From contig NZ_JAGGKK010000017.1 in assembly GCF_017873675.1 (NCBI RefSeq), positions 1 to 64,000 on the forward strand: DNA of 64,000 bases. The letters are read 5' to 3'. Source of the stretch: Virgibacillus litoralis. GTDB lineage: Bacteria; Bacillota; Bacilli; Bacillales; Amphibacillaceae. A model generated the notes under the pieces. It searched no databases, was not told where the DNA came from, and saw nothing but the letters and a program-made list of their open reading frames with translations. The translations under genes and the position numbers were made by a program. Shown here in pieces: positions 46,393 through 56,068 of this stretch (positions are counted from its first letter, which is position 1; each line of letters begins with the position of its first letter).

Positions 46393-46731
46393 TTGTTGAG
46401 CGAAGCTGATTCGATTCCGCGGATAGGTCAAGTTGTTCGTATAAAGCAAGGGCGAGAAGCAGGACAATATGCTGTAGTACTAAAAATGATAGATGATCGA
46501 TTTGTCTTGCTTGCAGATGGGGAAAAACGTAAATATGATCGACCAAAGAAAAAGAATCTACATCATATTGAAGTTATGGATTATATTTCTCCGGAAGTCC
46601 AAAACAGCCTTCTAGAAACTGGTCGTGTCACAAATGGTAAATTACGATTTGCCATAGATAAATTTGTCAATGAAATTGTGACTGATTTAATGAAGGGAGA
46701 TCAACACGATGGCGAAAGACGATGTAATTGA
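46393..46731 (+). CDS. KOW-domain RNA-binding protein (L14e-like, YbzG type)
   Basis: 112 residues from TTG at 46393 or 46396, after GAAGGTGAT. The N-terminal half is a KOW/L14e-like fold ([20 protein letters not shown], then [19 protein letters not shown]). A similar small protein precedes infA in Bacillus. The role is unknown; the ribosomal neighbourhood suggests an rRNA-linked task. It overlaps infA by 23 bases. The 180-base gap before it holds no gene. Confidence 0.8.
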   Translation: MLSEADSIPRIGQVVRIKQGREAGQYAVVLKMIDDRFVLLADGEKRKYDRPKKKNLHHIEVMDYISPEVQNSLLETGRVTNGKLRFAIDKFVNEIVTDLMKGDQHDGERRCN

Positions 46732-46927
46732 AGTGGAAGGTACCGTAACTGACACATTGCCGAATGCACAGTTTAATGTCGAACTTGAAAATGGCCATAC
46801 GGTTTTAGCTCATGTATCTGGCAAAATTCGTATGCATTTCATCCGCATTTTACCTGGTGATAAAGTGACGGTAGAACTTTCCCCGTATGATTTAACAAGA
46901 GGACGAATTACGTACCGTTATAAATAG
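46709..46927 (+). CDS. infA: Translation initiation factor IF-1
   Basis: 72 residues, [20 protein letters not shown], one OB fold. It blocks the A site during initiation. AAGGGAGATC lies within the end of the KOW gene. Confidence 0.98.
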   Translation: MAKDDVIEVEGTVTDTLPNAQFNVELENGHTVLAHVSGKIRMHFIRILPGDKVTVELSPYDLTRGRITYRYK

Positions 46928-46947
46928 ACGAGTGAGCTCCGATATAA

Positions 46948-47076
<129 letters not shown>

Positions 47077-47099
47077 TAAACAAGGAGGTGCATTGAGCT

Positions 47100-47465
47100 A
47101 TGGCACGTATTGCAGGTATAGATATTCCGCGTGATAAACGTGTAGTTATTTCATTAACCTATATTTATGGTGTTGGAAAAAATACTGCACAGGAAGTCCT
47201 TAAAGAAGCAGGCGTTTCAGAAAATACTCGTGTACGCGATTTGACAGAAGATGAATTAGGCAATATTCGTAAAGCAATTAACGAATTTACAGTTGAAGGT
47301 GACCTTCGTCGTGAAGTATCCCTCAACATTAAACGCCTAATCGAAATTGGTTCTTATCGAGGAATCAGACATCGTCGTGGGTTGCCAGTACGTGGTCAAA
47401 AAACGAAAAACAATTCACGTACTCGTAAAGGTCCACGTCGTACAATGGCTAACAAGAAAAAGTAA
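47100..47465 (+). CDS. rpsM: Ribosomal protein S13
   Basis: 121 residues, [20 protein letters not shown], with the basic C-terminal tail reaching the P-site tRNA. AAGGAGGTG precedes the start. Confidence 0.98.
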   Translation: MARIAGIDIPRDKRVVISLTYIYGVGKNTAQEVLKEAGVSENTRVRDLTEDELGNIRKAINEFTVEGDLRREVSLNIKRLIEIGSYRGIRHRRGLPVRGQKTKNNSRTRKGPRRTMANKKK

Positions 47466-47488
47466 GGTAAAAGGAGGTAAGCTAATCA

Positions 47489-47878
<390 letters not shown>

Positions 47879-47894
47879 TTGTACTGTATAGAAT

Positions 47895-47923
47895 TTGTCA
47901 CCCTGTCTATAATGGGTTATGAT
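47895..47923 (+). promoter_or_regulatory. Candidate promoter before rpoA
   Basis: TTGTCA (47895-47900) and TATGAT (47918-47923), spacer 17. It is placed about 185 bases before rpoA, in the largest gap of the alpha operon here. Confidence 0.55.
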
Positions 47924-48051
47924 AGCTAAAAGTATAAAGCATAAGGGAAATTCCCTTTTGAACAGACTTTACTATACAACATGACAAAGACATGAGAGTA
48001 CGAATGAAATTTTAATAGCGCAGAAACGCCAACTGCCTATTTGAGGAATTT

Positions 48052-48074
48052 CGGTTAGACACGAAGTCTAACCG
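48052..48074 (+). other. Stable hairpin in the rpoA leader
   Basis: Perfect nine-base arms CGGTTAGAC and GTCTAACCG with loop ACGAA, 34 bases before the rpoA ATG, and no T-run. It may be a binding site for a ribosomal protein or a processing site. Confidence 0.55.
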
Positions 48075-48107
48075 GGGTTTCGACGTTTTAAAGGAGGGTT
48101 TTATTGA

Positions 48108-49052
48108 ATGATCGAAATTGAAAAACCAATAATAGAAACGGTAGAGATCAGCGATGATGCTAAATTTGGAAAGTTCGTCGTCGAACCGCTTGAACGTGGA
48201 TATGGTGCCACTCTAGGAAACTCCTTGCGTCGTATCCTATTATCCTCACTTCCGGGTGCTGCTGTTACATCAGTTCAGATGGATGGAGCGCATCATGAGT
48301 TTTCAACAATTGAAGGCGTTGTTGAGGACGTAACAACAATTATTTTGAACTTGAAAAAGCTTGCTCTAAAGATTTACTCTGAAGAAGAGAAAACCTTAGA
48401 GATTGATGTGCAGGGAGAAGGAAAAGTTACGGCTGCAGACCTGACATATGATAGTGATGTAGAGGTATTAAATCCTGACTTACCACTTGCTACAATTAAC
48501 GGTAAAGGTAAATTGCATATGAAGATTACGGCAGAACGCGGCCGCGGTTATCGTCCAGCTGATGCAAACAATCATGATGAGCGACCAATCGGAGTGATTC
48601 CGGTTGATTCAATCTTTACACCAGTATCACGTGTGACATATCAAGTCGAAAATACCCGTGTGGGGCAAGTTGCAAACTACGATAAATTAACAATTGATGT
48701 ATCTACAGATGGAAGCATCCGTCCTGAAGAAGCAGTTTCTTTAGGTGCAAAAGTCTTTACAGAGCATCTAAATATTTTTGTAGGTTTGACAGATGAAGCA
48801 CAAAATGCAGAAATCATGGTCGAAAAAGAAGAAGATCAAAAAGAAAAAGTGATGGAAATGACAATCGAAGAACTCGATTTATCTGTCAGATCCTATAATT
48901 GCTTAAAACGTGCTGGAATTAATACAGTTCAAGAGCTTTCAAATAAATCTGAAGAAGATATGATGAAGGTGCGTAACTTAGGTCGCAAATCACTAGAAGA
49001 AGTAAAAGTAAAACTAGAGGATTTAGGCTTAGGCTTACGAGATGATGACTGA
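48108..49052 (+). CDS. rpoA: DNA-directed RNA polymerase alpha subunit
   Basis: 314 residues: N-terminal assembly domain ([20 protein letters not shown] near residue 36), linker with charged residues near 230-245, and the C-terminal domain with [20 protein letters not shown], which binds UP elements and activators. AAAGGAGGG precedes the ATG by eight bases. Confidence 0.98.
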   Translation: MIEIEKPIIETVEISDDAKFGKFVVEPLERGYGATLGNSLRRILLSSLPGAAVTSVQMDGAHHEFSTIEGVVEDVTTIILNLKKLALKIYSEEEKTLEIDVQGEGKVTAADLTYDSDVEVLNPDLPLATINGKGKLHMKITAERGRGYRPADANNHDERPIGVIPVDSIFTPVSRVTYQVENTRVGQVANYDKLTIDVSTDGSIRPEEAVSLGAKVFTEHLNIFVGLTDEAQNAEIMVEKEEDQKEKVMEMTIEELDLSVRSYNCLKRAGINTVQELSNKSEEDMMKVRNLGRKSLEEVKVKLEDLGLGLRDDD

Positions 49053-49079
49053 TCGATACAGACACCTTTAGAATAGAAC

Positions 49080-49227
49080 AAAAGCGGAAGTGCCTGTTCA
49101 ACGACGTATGAACTGCGCCCGTGCAACACGGGTGGTTCACTAGACGTTAGGCGCTGGTCGATAAAAACGTCACGTCCTGTGACTTCATCGACACTTGCAC
49201 GTCCTGTGCGTCGAAGCTGGACGTGGC
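49080..49227 (-). repeat. Dispersed repeat, GCCACGTCCAGCT family, copy 2
   Basis: On the minus strand it starts GCCACGTCCAGCTTCGACGC, contains two ACAGGACGTG parts and ends GAACAGGCACTTCCGCTTTT. The ends match 11891-12041; the middle differs by an extra segment. It lies inside the rpoA-rplQ gap of an essential operon. Confidence 0.68.
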
Positions 49228-49303
49228 CCTGCGCAGATGTTCAATAATCAACGTTACTAGAAGTAATGAATATCTATGTAGCAGTATAAGGGAGGGATAG
49301 TCC

Positions 49304-49657
49304 ATGGCTAGAAAATTAGGTCGTACAACAGACGCTCGTATGGCACTACTTCGCAACCTTGCATCTGATTTGATTATTCACGAACGGGTTGAAACAACAG
49401 AAGCAAAAGCGAAAGAGTTAAAATCAACAGTAGAGAAAATGATTACACTTGGAAAACGCGGTGATCTTCACGCGCGTCGTCAAGCAGCAGCTTTCTTATA
49501 TAATCAAGAAGCGAACGAAAACGAAAGTGTTATGCAAAAACTCTTCGATGACGTCGCTGCACGCTACGAAGACAGACAAGGCGGATATACACGCGTTCTT
49601 AAGCTAGGTGCTCGTCAAGGTGACGGAGCAAAAATGGCAATCATTGAACTAGTTTAA
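49304..49657 (+). CDS. rplQ: Ribosomal protein L17
   Basis: 117 residues, [20 protein letters not shown]. It is the last ribosomal gene of the alpha operon, separated from rpoA by 251 bases of repeat DNA. AAGGGAGGG precedes the ATG. Confidence 0.97.
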   Translation: MARKLGRTTDARMALLRNLASDLIIHERVETTEAKAKELKSTVEKMITLGKRGDLHARRQAAAFLYNQEANENESVMQKLFDDVAARYEDRQGGYTRVLKLGARQGDGAKMAIIELV

Positions 49658-49671
49658 TGAATTCGTGCGCT

Positions 49672-49722
49672 TAAGGGGCAGGACAGAATCTCTTCCATGA
49701 GGTGAATCCCGGCCCTTTTTTT
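49672..49722 (+). terminator. rplQ / alpha operon terminator
   Basis: AAGGGGC with AGGA (from 49673) pairs imperfectly with TCC-CGGCCCTT (to about 49716), followed by seven Ts. The loop is long. Confidence 0.7.
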
Positions 49723-49767
49723 GTATGCAGAATTAAGCAGATGACTGTTTATAGATGGACAAGTGGG

Positions 49768-50060
49768 AACATCGACAGGAGAGCGAGAACATCGACAGAA
49801 GAGCGGGGAACATCAACAGAATAGCGAGAGCATCAACAGAAGAGCAGTGAACATCAATAGAAGAGCGAGAACATCGACAGAAGAGCGAGAACATCAACAG
49901 AAGAGCGGGAAATATCGACAGAAGAGCAGTGAACATCGACAGAAGAGCGAGAACATCGACAGAAGAGCGAGAACATCGATAGAAGAGCGAGAACATCGAC
50001 AGAAGAGCAGGGAAATCGACAGAAGAGCGAGAACATCGACAGAAGAGCCCAACATCAACC
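49768..50060. repeat. Tandem 20-bp repeat array upstream of ecfA1
   Basis: About 14 imperfect units of GAACATCGACAGAAGAGCGA run head to tail. The period is 20 bases, not a multiple of three, so the open frame crossing it changes reading each unit and I do not treat it as coding. The array ends about 60 bases before the ecfA1 start. Transcription of ecfA1 must begin within, before or just after it. Confidence 0.85.
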
Positions 50061-50123
50061 AGAAAACCAAAATAAACTCACGCTCCACCCAGGGCATTGA
50101 GCAGAGCAGGGGGTATTATTGCT

Positions 50124-50963
50124 ATGAGAGGTAAGTTAATAGAATTTAGAAACGTGTCATTCAGGTACACTGAAGAACTGCCTTGGGTGCTGAAAGATTG
50201 TTCGTTCGAAATCTATGAAAACGAAGAAGTAGCGATTATAGGTCATAATGGTTCAGGTAAATCAACTGTTGCTAAGTTAATGAATGGTCTGCTTTTCCCA
50301 GAAGAGGGAGCAATCTTTATTAACGGTCAGCAGGTAACACAAGAGTCCATCTGGGAAATTCGGAAAGATGTTGGCATGGTTTTCCAAAATCCGGATAACC
50401 AGTTTGTTGGAACAACTGTACAGGATGATGTTGCATTTGGTATGGAAAATCGCGGGATACCTCGTGCCGAAATGGTTAAACGGATTGATGATACTTTATC
50501 TGCTGTCGGTATGCTGGATTACCTTATGACCGAGCCGCACAAACTTTCGGGAGGTCAAAAACAGCGAGTAGCAATCGCAAGCGTCTTAGCAATCTTCCCA
50601 CAAGTTCTTATATTGGATGAAGCAACAGCAATGCTAGATCCAAAAGGTCGAACAGAAATTATGGAAACAATAACTAGTGTCCAGGAGAAACATCAACTTT
50701 CATTGATCACGATTACCCACGATCTTCAGGAAGTAGTAAGAGCTGAGCGTGTAATTGTGATGAATGAAGGTGAAATTTGGGATGAGGCTACACCACGGGA
50801 AATCTTTGCAAAAAGGGCTGAACTGCGAAAAATTGGTTTAGATGTTCCCTTTATTGCAAATTTATCTGATGCGTTATTAAAAGCTGGGGTATCGATTACA
50901 AATGAACCCTTAAATCAAAGAGAACTTCTGGAGGATTTATGGATATCACATTCAAGAATGTAA
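50124..50963 (+). CDS. ecfA1: ECF transporter ATPase EcfA1
   Basis: Energy-coupling ATPase shared by vitamin/metal ECF transporters. 279 residues from the ATG at 50124 ([18 protein letters not shown]), after CAGGGGG. Walker [10 protein letters not shown], signature [12 protein letters not shown], Walker [12 protein letters not shown]. Upstream in-frame starts lie next to the tandem repeat and are less likely. It overlaps ecfA2 by 25 bases. Confidence 0.95.
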   Translation: MRGKLIEFRNVSFRYTEELPWVLKDCSFEIYENEEVAIIGHNGSGKSTVAKLMNGLLFPEEGAIFINGQQVTQESIWEIRKDVGMVFQNPDNQFVGTTVQDDVAFGMENRGIPRAEMVKRIDDTLSAVGMLDYLMTEPHKLSGGQKQRVAIASVLAIFPQVLILDEATAMLDPKGRTEIMETITSVQEKHQLSLITITHDLQEVVRAERVIVMNEGEIWDEATPREIFAKRAELRKIGLDVPFIANLSDALLKAGVSITNEPLNQRELLEDLWISHSRM

Positions 50964-51808
50964 ACTATATCTACCAACAGGGTACACCATTTGAACATAA
51001 AGCAATTGAAGATTTATCTTTTGATATTCCGTCGGGTTCATTTGTAGCGATAATTGGTCACACTGGCTCTGGTAAATCAACACTTATTCAGCACCTGAAT
51101 GGATTGGTTCGTCCAAGTTCTGGTGATGTTACGATCGGTGATTTTCATTTAACAAATGATTCTAAAGTCAAAAACATGAAAGAATTACGCAGTCGAGTTG
51201 GCGTTGTATTTCAATATCCGGAACACCAATTATTTGAAGAAACCGTTGAAAAAGATATAGCATTCGGCCCAGAAAATTTTGATGTTCCGAAAGATGAAAT
51301 ACAAAAACGGATTCGGGAGATAACACCTGATGTAGGAATACCTGAAGAATTATTGAAACGGTCACCATTCGAGTTAAGTGGTGGACAAATGCGCAGGGTA
51401 GCGATTGCAGGGGTACTTGCCATTAAACCTGAGGTACTCGTATTGGATGAGCCTACTGCCGGACTTGATCCACGAGGGCAAAAAGAAATGATGAACATGT
51501 TCTATGATATGCATAAGAGAGAGGGCCTTACTACCATTCTTGTAACCCATAGCATGGAAGACGCAGTTAAATATGCTGATCATGTAATTATATTAAATAA
51601 TGGCACTAAATATATGGAGGGGAAGCCAGAAGAAGTATTCATACAGAAAAAAGCTCTTCAAAAGGTTCAACTCGAAGTCCCGGATATAGTTCAATTTTTG
51701 AATGCTTTCGAGGAAAAGTTCGGGAAAAGAATTCCGTATAGACGGCAATCAATTGAAGAAATTGCAAGTGAAATTCAGCAATTTTTGGAGGGAGCTGAAT
51801 CATCATGA
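50939..51808 (+). CDS. ecfA2: ECF transporter ATPase EcfA2
   Basis: 289 residues, second ATPase of the module. Walker [11 protein letters not shown]-loop [13 protein letters not shown], signature [13 protein letters not shown], Walker [12 protein letters not shown], then the ECF-type C-terminal extension. The overlaps with ecfA1 and ecfT (four bases) imply matched synthesis. Confidence 0.96.
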   Translation: MDITFKNVNYIYQQGTPFEHKAIEDLSFDIPSGSFVAIIGHTGSGKSTLIQHLNGLVRPSSGDVTIGDFHLTNDSKVKNMKELRSRVGVVFQYPEHQLFEETVEKDIAFGPENFDVPKDEIQKRIREITPDVGIPEELLKRSPFELSGGQMRRVAIAGVLAIKPEVLVLDEPTAGLDPRGQKEMMNMFYDMHKREGLTTILVTHSMEDAVKYADHVIILNNGTKYMEGKPEEVFIQKKALQKVQLEVPDIVQFLNAFEEKFGKRIPYRRQSIEEIASEIQQFLEGAESS

Positions 51809-52608
51809 GCAATTCATTAATCATTGGTCAATACGTTCCCGGAAAATCGGTCATTCATCGGTTGGACCCACGAACAAAGATTATTATTATTTTCTTCTTC
51901 GTGTTTATCGTATTCTTTGCAAACTCTGTTTTAAGCTATGGTGTTCTAACTGCTTTTGCGCTAGCGAGCATGTTTACGACACGAATTCCAATGTACTATA
52001 TTATCAAAGGGTTAACGCCTGTGTGGTTCCTGATTGTGTTTACGTTCCTATTGCATCTTATCGTTACAAAAGAAGGATCAGTACTAATAGAATTCCTAGG
52101 TTTTAAAATTTATTCTGGTGCACTTATTCAAGGTTTTGCTATTTCAATGCGGTTTTTCCTGCTTATTTTGGTAACATCACTCTTGACCTTAACAACAACA
52201 CCGATTGAAATCACAGACGCAATCGAGAATATACTACATCCTTTGAAAAAAATGAAGTTCCCTGTCCATGAGCTTGCACTTATGATGTCTATTTCCTTAC
52301 GATTTATTCCGACACTCATGCAGGAAACAGAGAAAATATCAAGAGCACAAGCATCACGAGGTGTGGATTTTCGGACTGGTCCGCTAAAAGAACGAGTGAA
52401 AGCAGTTGTTCCCTTATTGGTTCCGCTATTCGTTAGTGCATTCAAGCGTGCTGAAGACCTTGCAATGGCCATGGAGGCTCGGGGTTATCAGGGAGGCGAA
52501 GGACGAACGAAACTCCGGGAGTTAAAAATCGAAAAGCGCGATATATTTATTTATATATTATTCGTATTTGTAGTTGCCGGTCTATTTTTTACAAGAAACT
52601 GGAGTTAG
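51805..52608 (+). CDS. ecfT: ECF transporter transmembrane subunit EcfT
   Basis: 267 residues with about five or six membrane spans. The two coupling motifs are visible as ASRG ([10 protein letters not shown]) and ARG (MEARGYQGG). It links EcfA1A2 to separate substrate-binding S components, which are not in this window. Confidence 0.95.
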   Translation: MSNSLIIGQYVPGKSVIHRLDPRTKIIIIFFFVFIVFFANSVLSYGVLTAFALASMFTTRIPMYYIIKGLTPVWFLIVFTFLLHLIVTKEGSVLIEFLGFKIYSGALIQGFAISMRFFLLILVTSLLTLTTTPIEITDAIENILHPLKKMKFPVHELALMMSISLRFIPTLMQETEKISRAQASRGVDFRTGPLKERVKAVVPLLVPLFVSAFKRAEDLAMAMEARGYQGGEGRTKLRELKIEKRDIFIYILFVFVVAGLFFTRNWS

Positions 52609-52632
52609 ACACCAAGAAAGGTTGGAGGAAGC

Positions 52633-53385
52633 ATGGAAAAAATCAAATGTATTATTAGCTATGATGGTACGAACTTTTCAGGCTTTCAAATCCAGCCAAG
52701 AACACGTACCGTTCAAGGAGAACTGGAAAAGGCATTAACTAAAATTCATAAAGGTGAGCATATCCGAGTGCATGCCTCTGGTCGTACAGATACAGGAGTG
52801 CATGCAAGGGGTCAGACAATTCATTTTGAAACACCATTCACGCTGCCTCCTCAAAATTGGAAACAAGCGCTTAACACCCTTCTACCTGCCGATTTAAACG
52901 TATACAAAGTCGCGGTAGTTCCTGACTCGTTTCATGCTCGCTATGATGTTGCGGAGAAAGAGTATCGGTATTATATCTGGAATGAACGGGAAAAAGATGT
53001 GTTTAAGCAAAATTATATGTATCAATTTCCGTATCCTCTCGATATTCAAGCGATGCAATATGCATGCCGCTATTTTGAAGGAACCCATGATTTCACCACA
53101 TTTTCATCAGCAAAAGCGACTATAAAAGGTAGTAAGATACGCCATATGTACGAAGTATCTTGCCACAAAGAGGGAAATCAGATCGAATTTATTTTTCGTG
53201 GGAGCGGTTTTTTATACAATATGGTAAGGATTATTATCGGGGCTCTTTTGGATATTGGACAGGGAAGACGCGAGCCATCTGATATTACTGATTTATTGGA
53301 AAAAAAAGACCGGAGACTGCTTGGAGAAACTGTGCCAGCACAAGGGTTATATTTATGGCAGGTCAAGTATGAGGAGCCTCACTAG
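52633..53385 (+). CDS. truA: tRNA pseudouridine(38-40) synthase
   Basis: 250 residues. The catalytic aspartate lies in ASGRTDTGVHARGQ near residue 53. It modifies the anticodon stem-loop of tRNAs. GGTTGGAGGAAGC precedes the ATG, 24 bases after ecfT. Confidence 0.96.
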   Translation: MEKIKCIISYDGTNFSGFQIQPRTRTVQGELEKALTKIHKGEHIRVHASGRTDTGVHARGQTIHFETPFTLPPQNWKQALNTLLPADLNVYKVAVVPDSFHARYDVAEKEYRYYIWNEREKDVFKQNYMYQFPYPLDIQAMQYACRYFEGTHDFTTFSSAKATIKGSKIRHMYEVSCHKEGNQIEFIFRGSGFLYNMVRIIIGALLDIGQGRREPSDITDLLEKKDRRLLGETVPAQGLYLWQVKYEEPH

Positions 53386-53510
53386 TAAACTTAGCAAGCA
53401 AAAAAATTTGATTTACTATCCTTGTTGAACTAAGTACTCTTCACAAAGTTCTCATCCGGCGATATTGCCTAAGTACATTTAGCCGAACCGGGGTCAGTTT
53501 TGCAAATTAG

Positions 53511-53693
53511 TCGGATCCTCATTCCGTTATTTCCTGTAAATCGTATGTTTGAAGCACGTTATGTAATTCTCTTTCCGCTATTTGTACATTACACCCTCAA
53601 ATTTCATGTTTTTTGAGCAATTAACGGAACTAGGATTCATCTCATCCCATTTGGGACGGTTTTTCCCCTATTTAACGGAACGAGGATCCGCAC
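53511..53693. repeat. Second AACGGAACGAGGATCCG-type array
   Basis: Inverted CGGATCCTCATTCCGTTATT near 53512, a damaged CTCTTTCCGCTATTTG near 53569, forward ATTAACGGAACTAGGATTC near 53620, and forward TTTAACGGAACGAGGATCCG ending at 53690. It resembles 34394-34610. A 62-codon frame through it is not credible as a gene. The 541-base truA-rplM gap holds this array and the rplM promoter. Confidence 0.68.
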
Positions 53694-53786
53694 CGCAGTT
53701 TTATCGGTCCCCTTTGCCTGTGTCACAATATACAAAGAGCAACAAGATTCACGAAGAGAGCTTCTTTTAAAAAATCCTTCTAAAGC

Positions 53787-53926
53787 TTGACAAACACATT
53801 AGTGATGGTATATGATGATTATTGGCATTTTATTTCTAAAACCGCGATTAGCCCCGGAATCTAATTGTGTTGAATATATAGGAATAACAACTGAAACGAA
53901 TTATTGAAATATGGAGGGAAACCATC
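53787..53926 (+). promoter_or_regulatory. rplM-rpsI promoter and L13-type leader
   Basis: TTGACA (53787-53792) and TATGAT (53811-53816), spacer 18. The following leader, with AAACCGCGATTAGCCCCGGA and TCTAATTG, could fold and resembles the Firmicute L13 leader in place and length; I did not fold it fully. Confidence 0.65.
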
Positions 53927-54364
53927 ATGCGCACAACTTTCATGGCGAATGAAAATAACATTGAACGTAAATGGCTAGTTGTGGATGCTGAAGGTCTACG
54001 TTTAGGCCGCTTGGCAAGTGAGGTTGCTGCGATCCTTCGCGGGAAGCATAAACCAACTTACACACCACACGCTGATACAGGTGATAATGTAATTGTTATT
54101 AACGCTGAAAAAATAGAACTATCAGGTAATAAATTAAATGACAAAATGTACTATCGTCATACAGGCCACCCAGGTGGAATAAAAGAACGTAATGCAAATG
54201 AAATGCGTACAAATTACCCTGAACAAATGATAGAGCTTGCTATAAAAGGTATGCTTCCAAAAGGTCCTTTAGGCCGTAAAATGGGTAAGAAATTGCACGT
54301 ATTCAGAGGTTCTGAACACAATCATCAAGCACAAAAACCAGAAGTTTACGAGCTTCGTGGATAA
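53927..54364 (+). CDS. rplM: Ribosomal protein L13
   Basis: 145 residues, [20 protein letters not shown], with the conserved C-terminal [20 protein letters not shown]. Early 50S assembly protein. ATGGAGGGAAA precedes the ATG. Confidence 0.98.
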   Translation: MRTTFMANENNIERKWLVVDAEGLRLGRLASEVAAILRGKHKPTYTPHADTGDNVIVINAEKIELSGNKLNDKMYYRHTGHPGGIKERNANEMRTNYPEQMIELAIKGMLPKGPLGRKMGKKLHVFRGSEHNHQAQKPEVYELRG

Positions 54365-54383
54365 TTAAAAGGAGGTTAATCAA

Positions 54384-54776
54384 TTGGCACAAGTACAATA
54401 CTACGGCACTGGTCGTCGTAAAAGATCAACTGCACGTGTACGTCTAGTTCCAGGAACTGGCCGTGTAGTTATAAATGACCGTGATGCACAAGACTACTTT
54501 CCATATGAAACGCAACTATTAATTTTAAATCAACCACTTGCAACTACTGAAACTCAAGGAACTTATGATGTTTTAGTTAACGTGCATGGTGGAGGATTTA
54601 CTGGCCAAGCTGGTGCTATCCGCCACGGTGTCGCTCGTGCGCTTCTAAAAGCAGATCCTGAATACCGCGGTTCCCTAAAACGCGAAGGATACCTAACACG
54701 TGACGCACGTGAAACAGAACGTAAGAAATACGGTCTTAAAGGCGCTCGTCGTGCACCACAATTCTCAAAACGTTAA
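54384..54776 (+). CDS. rpsI: Ribosomal protein S9
   Basis: 130 residues from a TTG start ([20 protein letters not shown]), ending RRAPQFSKR, whose tail contacts P-site tRNA. The reading frame is complete. The integrase of the following element points at this 3' end, so the last codons probably overlap the attachment site and are restored by the element. Confidence 0.97.
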   Translation: MAQVQYYGTGRRKRSTARVRLVPGTGRVVINDRDAQDYFPYETQLLILNQPLATTETQGTYDVLVNVHGGGFTGQAGAIRHGVARALLKADPEYRGSLKREGYLTRDARETERKKYGLKGARRAPQFSKR

Positions 54777-54792
54777 TATATCTACGTTTCAA

Positions 54793-54826
54793 GGCTCTCA
54801 ACCTTTATTGGTTGGGGGTCTTTTTT
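54793..54826 (+). terminator. rplM-rpsI terminator
   Basis: Stem around CTCAACC and GGTTGGG with some G-T pairs, followed by six Ts. Confidence 0.8.
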
Positions 54827-54844
54827 ATGCTTATTTTTTGCTTC

Positions 54845-54862
54845 TGACCACATTTTGACCAC
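54845..54862. repeat. Direct repeat TGACCAC next to the integrase
   Basis: TGACCAC at 54845-54851 and again at 54856-54862, four bases apart. Short direct repeats of this kind beside attachment sites often serve as arm sites for tyrosine integrases. Here that is inference from position only. Confidence 0.5.
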
Positions 54863-54881
54863 GAAAATATATTCTTTGCAC

Positions 54882-56036
54882 TCATAGCTGCTCCATGTAC
54901 TTTTGGAACTTGGTTGCTGTTTGTTCTTTTAAGTAATCCGTGACATGTGTATAAATGTTCATGGTCGTGTGGATGTCAGAATGTCCTAATCGTTCCTGGA
55001 CTTCTTTAATGGTTGCTCCTGCTTCAAATAATAAGGAAGCGTGTGTATGACGAAATCCATGAATAGTAATTTTGTGTAATTTATGTTTTTTAGCTAACAT
55101 TGCTAGCTTTTCATTTAAATATGACGAACGAAGTGGAGAACCATCTTCACGGGTGAAAACAAACTTATTATTTTCTATATTAATAAGGTTAGATAACTTT
55201 TCTTCTTTTTGATGGATACGTAATTTTCTAAGTAAGTTTAAACTTTTGCTATCTAAACTAATTAAACGTTTTGATGCTTTTGTTTTCGGTGTTTGTAAGA
55301 GAAATTCACCATTGGTCTGGAAGAGTGTTTTTCCAAATCGTATTGAACTTGCCTCAAAGTCGATGTCATCCCAGGATATAGCTAACAACTCTCCCTTTCT
55401 AGCACCTGTATAGATAAAAAGATGAAAAAGAACATGATCACGGATAGATACTTCCTTTTCAGTTATTTCTAAGAATTGTTTGATCTCGCCTTTACTCCAA
55501 TAATTACGTTGTTGTGAATCATCTCCTTCGCTTAAAATTTCTTTCTGTTGTTTTGGTATACTTACGTGCTCCATAGGGTTTCTCATAATTATGTCCATCT
55601 TAAGAGCATATTTAAATACCTGGTTTGCTTGGATCTTGATATCATTAACAGATGCAATATTATCCGCTATTTCATTTATCATTTTTTGGCAATATGCCTT
55701 TGTAATATCTTTCATTTTTAATTTACCAAAGCGAGGGAGAATATGAATTTTGAACTTTGAAGTGATAGTTTTCTTTGTGCTATTTTTAATGGTCCTCGCA
55801 TGGTCGGAAAACCATTGATTGAAAATGTCATGATAAGTGAGATTATTAAAATCAATTAGTAATCCGTTTTCCAGTTCTTGTTCCAACTTGACAGCACTTG
55901 TTTGTGCTTCCTTTTTTGTTTTAAATCCTCTTCGCGTTGTTGTTTTTCTTTTCCCCGTTTGAGGGTTAGTACCAGAATCTATTTTAAATAACCACTTTTG
56001 GCCCTGTTTTGTTGAGTATTTTTGGTATGATGCCAT
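54882..56036 (-). CDS. int: Tyrosine recombinase / phage-type integrase
   Basis: 384 residues from the ATG at 56036 (MASYQKYSTKQGQKWLFKID), preceded by GGAAGG. An N-terminal AP2-like arm-binding domain (about 1-55) and SAM-like core-binding domain (about 60-150) are followed by the catalytic domain. Catalytic residues appear in TGARKGEL (Arg), HGFRHTHAS (His-x-x-Arg), LGHSD (His) and NIYTHV (Tyr nucleophile). It should integrate and excise the element at rpsI. All key residues are intact. Confidence 0.94.
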   Translation of the reverse strand: MASYQKYSTKQGQKWLFKIDSGTNPQTGKRKTTTRRGFKTKKEAQTSAVKLEQELENGLLIDFNNLTYHDIFNQWFSDHARTIKNSTKKTITSKFKIHILPRFGKLKMKDITKAYCQKMINEIADNIASVNDIKIQANQVFKYALKMDIIMRNPMEHVSIPKQQKEILSEGDDSQQRNYWSKGEIKQFLEITEKEVSIRDHVLFHLFIYTGARKGELLAISWDDIDFEASSIRFGKTLFQTNGEFLLQTPKTKASKRLISLDSKSLNLLRKLRIHQKEEKLSNLINIENNKFVFTREDGSPLRSSYLNEKLAMLAKKHKLHKITIHGFRHTHASLLFEAGATIKEVQERLGHSDIHTTMNIYTHVTDYLKEQTATKFQKYMEQL

Positions 56037-56068
56037 TTTCTTATCATCCTTCCAGTATAGTTTAGAAT

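Noticed and set aside
48052-48074. rpoA leader hairpin as a terminator
   Set aside because: No T-run follows; the next bases are GGGTTTCGACG.
49733-50097. Minus-strand open frames across the same array, and the idea of a CRISPR array
   Set aside because: Units are contiguous with no unique spacers and there are no cas genes, so it is not CRISPR. The minus frames are serine/leucine-rich shadows of the repeat.
49763-50134. 123-codon open frame across the tandem repeat
   Set aside because: It is built from 20-bp units, so the amino acid repeat changes frame every unit; low-complexity basic protein, no ribosome binding site at its start. Treated as repeat DNA.
53582-53770. 62-codon frame before rplM
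   Set aside because: Lies across the AACGGAACGAGG repeats, no ribosome binding site, no resemblance to a protein.
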